The notes below the pieces were generated by a model, which did not search any database, was not told the origin of the DNA, and was given only the letters and a program-made list of their open reading frames with translations. A program made the translations under genes and the position numbers. 64,000 nt of DNA from the NCBI GenBank assembly GCA_039198065.1, contig JBCCTU010000004.1, positions 320,299 to 384,298 of the forward strand, written 5' to 3'. The DNA comes from CALHVX01 sp039198065. GTDB lineage: Bacteria > Pseudomonadota > Gammaproteobacteria > Pseudomonadales > Azotimanducaceae. Positions 61,801 through 64,000 of the stretch are shown piece after piece. Within the stretch, counting starts at the first letter, position 1. Each line of letters begins with the position of its first letter.

Positions 61801-64000
61801 ACAGTTCCGATCTTTAGGGTAAACACCGGAGGACTGGCCGTTGATGCAATCGACGGTGGTGTTAACTGGGAGGAAGATACGCCTGCAAATAGCTCTCAAT
61901 ACTTGGTTAGCAGCGGAAGCAACGTCGCCTCCTCTTTCCAAATAAACGGGTTCTCGGCCGAAGTAGATCTGAGCGCTACCCCTACGTCTATTTTCGCTAG
62001 CGAACGTTGGGACCGGTCTGGAGGTGGAAATATCGTCTACTCGTTTCCCGTTACACCGGGCGACACCTACGAGGTGCGTGTTTTCGCGGGGAATGGGTGG
62101 AGCGGTACAGCGCTGCCGGGTCAGCGGGTCTTTGACGTGCTCATTGAGGGCCAGGCATTTAGTGACTTTAGAGAGATAGACCTATCTGCTCTATTTGGCC
62201 ACCAGGTTGGAGGTGTTCTTAGCACTACACTTACTGCCCAAGATAACTCCTTGGACATCGAGTTTGTGCACGGCCTTGCACAGAACCCGCTGGTTAACGG
62301 TATTGAGATTATTGCCGGGGCAGCTCCCCAGACGGAAACCCCGATACAGCTGCAACCGGTTTCAGATCAGCAAAGCATCGAGCAAGGATCTGTAAACCTT
62401 GCGCTAGGTGCGAGTGGTGGTGACACGGGAGGACTACTCTTTGAAGCTACGGGGCTACCGCCTGGTTTGCAAATCGAGCCGACGACCGGGTTGGTGTTTG
62501 GCACAGTTGGAGCTGGCTCGACACAGGGTTCGCCGTATCAGGTAACGGTCACCGTTGATGACACAGATGCCGTAACAGACGATCAGGTCAGCGTTACGTT
62601 TGTTTGGTCTGTCAGCGCTTCGGGTTGGTCGGAAAAGGATGAAAGCTTAAATTATTCGGCGCGGAGCGAGACGTCGTTTGTTCAAGCGGGAAACAAGTTT
62701 TTTCTCTTTGGCGGCAGACAGGCGGCCGACATACTTGATACGTACGACTTCGCGACGAATTCCTGGTCACAGAGTGCGCAGGCACCTTTCCCTGTCAATC
62801 ACTACCAGGCTGTCGAGTACGAGGGTTTGATATGGCTCGTGGGAGGTTTTCAGACGAATGTGTTCCCGAGTGAGCTGCCAACTGAGCACGTGTGGATCTA
62901 CGACCCAGCGAATGATGTATGGAGCCAGGGTCCCGAAATTCCTGCTGAACGAAGGCGAGGAGGGGCTGGTGTCGCTGTCTTCAACGGGCGAATCTACATA
63001 GTCGGAGGCAACACCCTCGGGCATGACGGAGGGTTCGTTCCGTGGTTCGATGAGTTCGATCCGCAAACGGGGGTATGGACCCCTCTTCCGGATGCGCCTC
63101 ACGCAAGGGACCACTTTCACGCGGTCGTTTCTGGAAACGCTTTGTACGCAGCGGGTGGGCGTTTGTCCGGAGGAGCTGGAGGGACGTTTGAGCCCAGAGT
63201 TGCCGAGGTGGATGTCTTTGACTTCAACAGCGGGACGTGGTCCACGCTGCCTTCGGGTAGTGATCTGCCGACCCCTCGAGCAGGGACTTCCGCCGCGCTT
63301 TTCGACGACAAAGTCGTGGTCATGGGTGGTGAGGGCGGTGGTCAGGCCTTCAGTACGGTGGAAGCGCTGGACCCCACAACGGGTACGTGGACAACACTTC
63401 CGTCTATGAACTTTGCCAGACATGGCACGCAGGCAATCGTATCTGGTGAAGGTATCTACATAACTGCGGGTAGTCCCCAGCAGGGTGGTGGAAGTCAGCA
63501 GAACATGGAAGTCTTTGGAGTGGATCAGCCAAGTGGTATCGAAAGTACGCCTGGTTCCATAGCAATTCCCTCGTCTGTCGTTGTATCAAGCGCGGCCGCA
63601 TCGCCCGTTCAGCTCGATCACGTTGGTGGAAACCAGGGCATTTACGTGACCTCGATAACTATTGTTGGCGCCAATGCGCCCGACTTTCAGTTGCAGGGCT
63701 TTGGAGATGTCCCGTTCCTAATTCCAGTAAATGAATCTGTGGCGATCCCGGTGGTGTTTTCTGGAAGTGTCTCCAATGCGAGTGCGTCGCTCCAAATTGT
63801 GTATGACGGTGGGAAGCTGAGTGTCGTAGATCTCGTTGGGAACCCATCAAGTAGTGGTTCAATCACGGTCACCCCGGTTGCAGACCAGACGTCTGTGGAA
63901 GGGTCTGTTATCTCGTTGCAGGTGAGTGCAACGGGTGGTGACACGGGCACGTTGAGCTATGCGGCGTTGGGTCTGCCGTCAGGTCTGAGCATCAATCCAG
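58813..64000 (+). CDS. Giant secreted multidomain protein, partial (runs off window end)
   Basis: An uninterrupted frame of more than 1,729 codons with no stop before the window end. A signal peptide (SVCQAIMYCLVLWAGNAFA) follows GTG 58813; ATG 58867 is a shorter alternative. Order of modules: a beta-propeller-like region (to ~60560, with TSLAFGPDDRLYVLSLTGEIDVF), Asp-rich calcium-binding type-3-like repeats (DNDFDGYTNGDEEANG, DPDDDADGTDDALDP; ~60590-60790), a concanavalin/LamG-like domain (to ~61500), and a cadherin-like domain. A malectin-type carbohydrate-binding domain (FRVNTGGLAVDAIDGGVNWEED; 61813-62320), a putative-Ig (He_PIG) domain, about five Kelch repeats (62640-63510, e.g. GRIYIVGGN), a HYDIN-like domain and a second He_PIG domain complete the visible part. 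It follows the exosortase cluster, so it is the likely sorted substrate; the C-terminal signal is outside. Confidence 0.88.
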   Translation, partial: MQKVNALKSSLRSVCQAIMYCLVLWAGNAFAVSFSSSNLEFAGLGSVSNATSLAFGPDDRLYVLSLTGEIDVFDVVQNGPNDYQVVAAEEILTVKDIPNHNDDGSLAPGVTSRESTGIAVAGSETNPVIYVASSDIRVGGPSGDKDLDTNSGVITRITWNGTQWETVDIVRGLPRSEENHATNGLEFVNVGGVDYLIVASGGHTNAGAPSTNFAWHTEYALSAAVLAVNLTQLEALPVLNDGRDYIYDLPTVDDPTRPNENGVSDPSDPAYDGVDVGDPFGGNDGLNQAKIVIGGPVQIFSPGYRNTYDLVVTESGAVYVTDNGANGGWGGYPENEGLSGTVTNNFRPGEPGSTSADPIHGDPAVNNVDSLSLVTNDIQTYVFGSFYGGHPTPIRANPLGAGLFARGDHSSDPTDLNGNGFTDDWFRTTPFDPAGSGDASDPQRALPADWPPVPISLANPIEGDFRNPGGVNPDGPDDEVVTTWLTNTNGIDEYTASNFEGALQGDLIAGRSGGNLHRVQVNPADGSLVALDQNFASNLGGNPLGIATVGDDGPFPGTIWVATFNSNIVVLSPDDAITCVLPGEPSYDPLADNDFDGYTNGDEEANGSDACNGGSQPSDFDKIAGAPLVSDLNDPDDDADGTDDALDPLQLGDPESDDDAFALPVVNDLFSGNQELKGYLGLGFTGLMNNGAPNPNWLEWLDDTDAGPNPNDILGGAVGAMTMQMNAGTALGTSNTQEKGFQYGVVTDVNDGGLVIEGRLLNLNDGVQLYPFSGDGELGIFMGDGTQSNFVQITVDDAGVEVLQEVADTPVVELSQSIPLGNRPTSSITLRFDVDSASGEVAAAYALDQADLVSMGTFFVQGAVLQAIQQANQVLTVGLIGTSNTPGAEVEGTWDYLNVVGKAPVIQAVMPDVERNFDSPSEESINLNNFFDDDDGDQGLIYSVQENLDPTISASVSGNFLDLVYPPFDAVTSLTIRATDANGFFVEQTFAVSIANTVPIFRVNTGGLAVDAIDGGVNWEEDTPANSSQYLVSSGSNVASSFQINGFSAEVDLSATPTSIFASERWDRSGGGNIVYSFPVTPGDTYEVRVFAGNGWSGTALPGQRVFDVLIEGQAFSDFREIDLSALFGHQVGGVLSTTLTAQDNSLDIEFVHGLAQNPLVNGIEIIAGAAPQTETPIQLQPVSDQQSIEQGSVNLALGASGGDTGGLLFEATGLPPGLQIEPTTGLVFGTVGAGSTQGSPYQVTVTVDDTDAVTDDQVSVTFVWSVSASGWSEKDESLNYSARSETSFVQAGNKFFLFGGRQAADILDTYDFATNSWSQSAQAPFPVNHYQAVEYEGLIWLVGGFQTNVFPSELPTEHVWIYDPANDVWSQGPEIPAERRRGGAGVAVFNGRIYIVGGNTLGHDGGFVPWFDEFDPQTGVWTPLPDAPHARDHFHAVVSGNALYAAGGRLSGGAGGTFEPRVAEVDVFDFNSGTWSTLPSGSDLPTPRAGTSAALFDDKVVVMGGEGGGQAFSTVEALDPTTGTWTTLPSMNFARHGTQAIVSGEGIYITAGSPQQGGGSQQNMEVFGVDQPSGIESTPGSIAIPSSVVVSSAAASPVQLDHVGGNQGIYVTSITIVGANAPDFQLQGFGDVPFLIPVNESVAIPVVFSGSVSNASASLQIVYDGGKLSVVDLVGNPSSSGSITVTPVADQTSVEGSVISLQVSATGGDTGTLSYAALGLPSGLSINP

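Overview
The window is a dense, GC-rich (roughly 60%) bacterial chromosome segment. Most genes are preceded by GGAG-type ribosome sites, and many neighbours overlap by 1-13 bases. The gene content points to a heterotrophic gammaproteobacterium, probably aquatic or soil: TonB-dependent receptor, Entner-Doudoroff operon, CYP153-type alkane hydroxylase, acyl-CoA enzymes, H-NOX signalling and an exosortase system. The exact order cannot be read from the sequence. No tRNA, rRNA or CRISPR array was seen.

Layout. 1-18200 is core and catabolic: the 3' part of methylmalonyl-CoA mutase, a secreted beta-lactamase-like serine hydrolase, an M48 protease with two UPF0145 proteins, two hotdog thioesterases, a hydrolase-OsmC fusion, an acyl-CoA ligase, an OmpA lipoprotein-like gene, a SatD operon, an acyl-CoA dehydrogenase with an SDR, and two amidohydrolases, one lacking a metal-ligand histidine. 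18500-20720 encodes a lipoprotein with an (EP)n spacer. 20850-24750 is a decayed dTDP-rhamnose operon: rfbB is intact, an IS256-family element with recognisable inverted repeats and an 8-bp target duplication sits between rfbB and rfbA, and the downstream rfbA and rfbC are both broken.

24900-31430 holds a strong palindromic operator-like site, then two DUF5666-type lipoproteins flanking a DUF6502 gene, then a TonB-dependent receptor overlapping a TMEM220-like gene. 31500-42130 is a mixed oxidative region: CARDB, DUF1223 and SGNH proteins, a P450 divergent from a 2-oxoglutarate oxygenase, a DUF4097 protein, a SoxC-like sulfite dehydrogenase with its cytochrome c, and a CYP153-like P450.

42300-45490 is a compact nitric-oxide signalling module: REC-EAL phosphodiesterase, H-NOX sensor and soluble histidine kinase. 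45647-50229 is zwf-pgl-edd-eda, a complete Entner-Doudoroff route from glucose-6-phosphate, preceded by three tandem 13-bp repeats.

50620-64000 is an exopolysaccharide/exosortase locus: a PrsT-like TPR lipoprotein, a polyprenyl sugar phosphotransferase, a WecG-type glycosyltransferase fused to a STAS domain, an exosortase fused to EpsI (XrtD-like), a GT2 glycosyltransferase, and a secreted multidomain protein of more than 1,700 residues that runs off the window. That protein is the natural candidate substrate of the exosortase, but its C-terminus is not visible.
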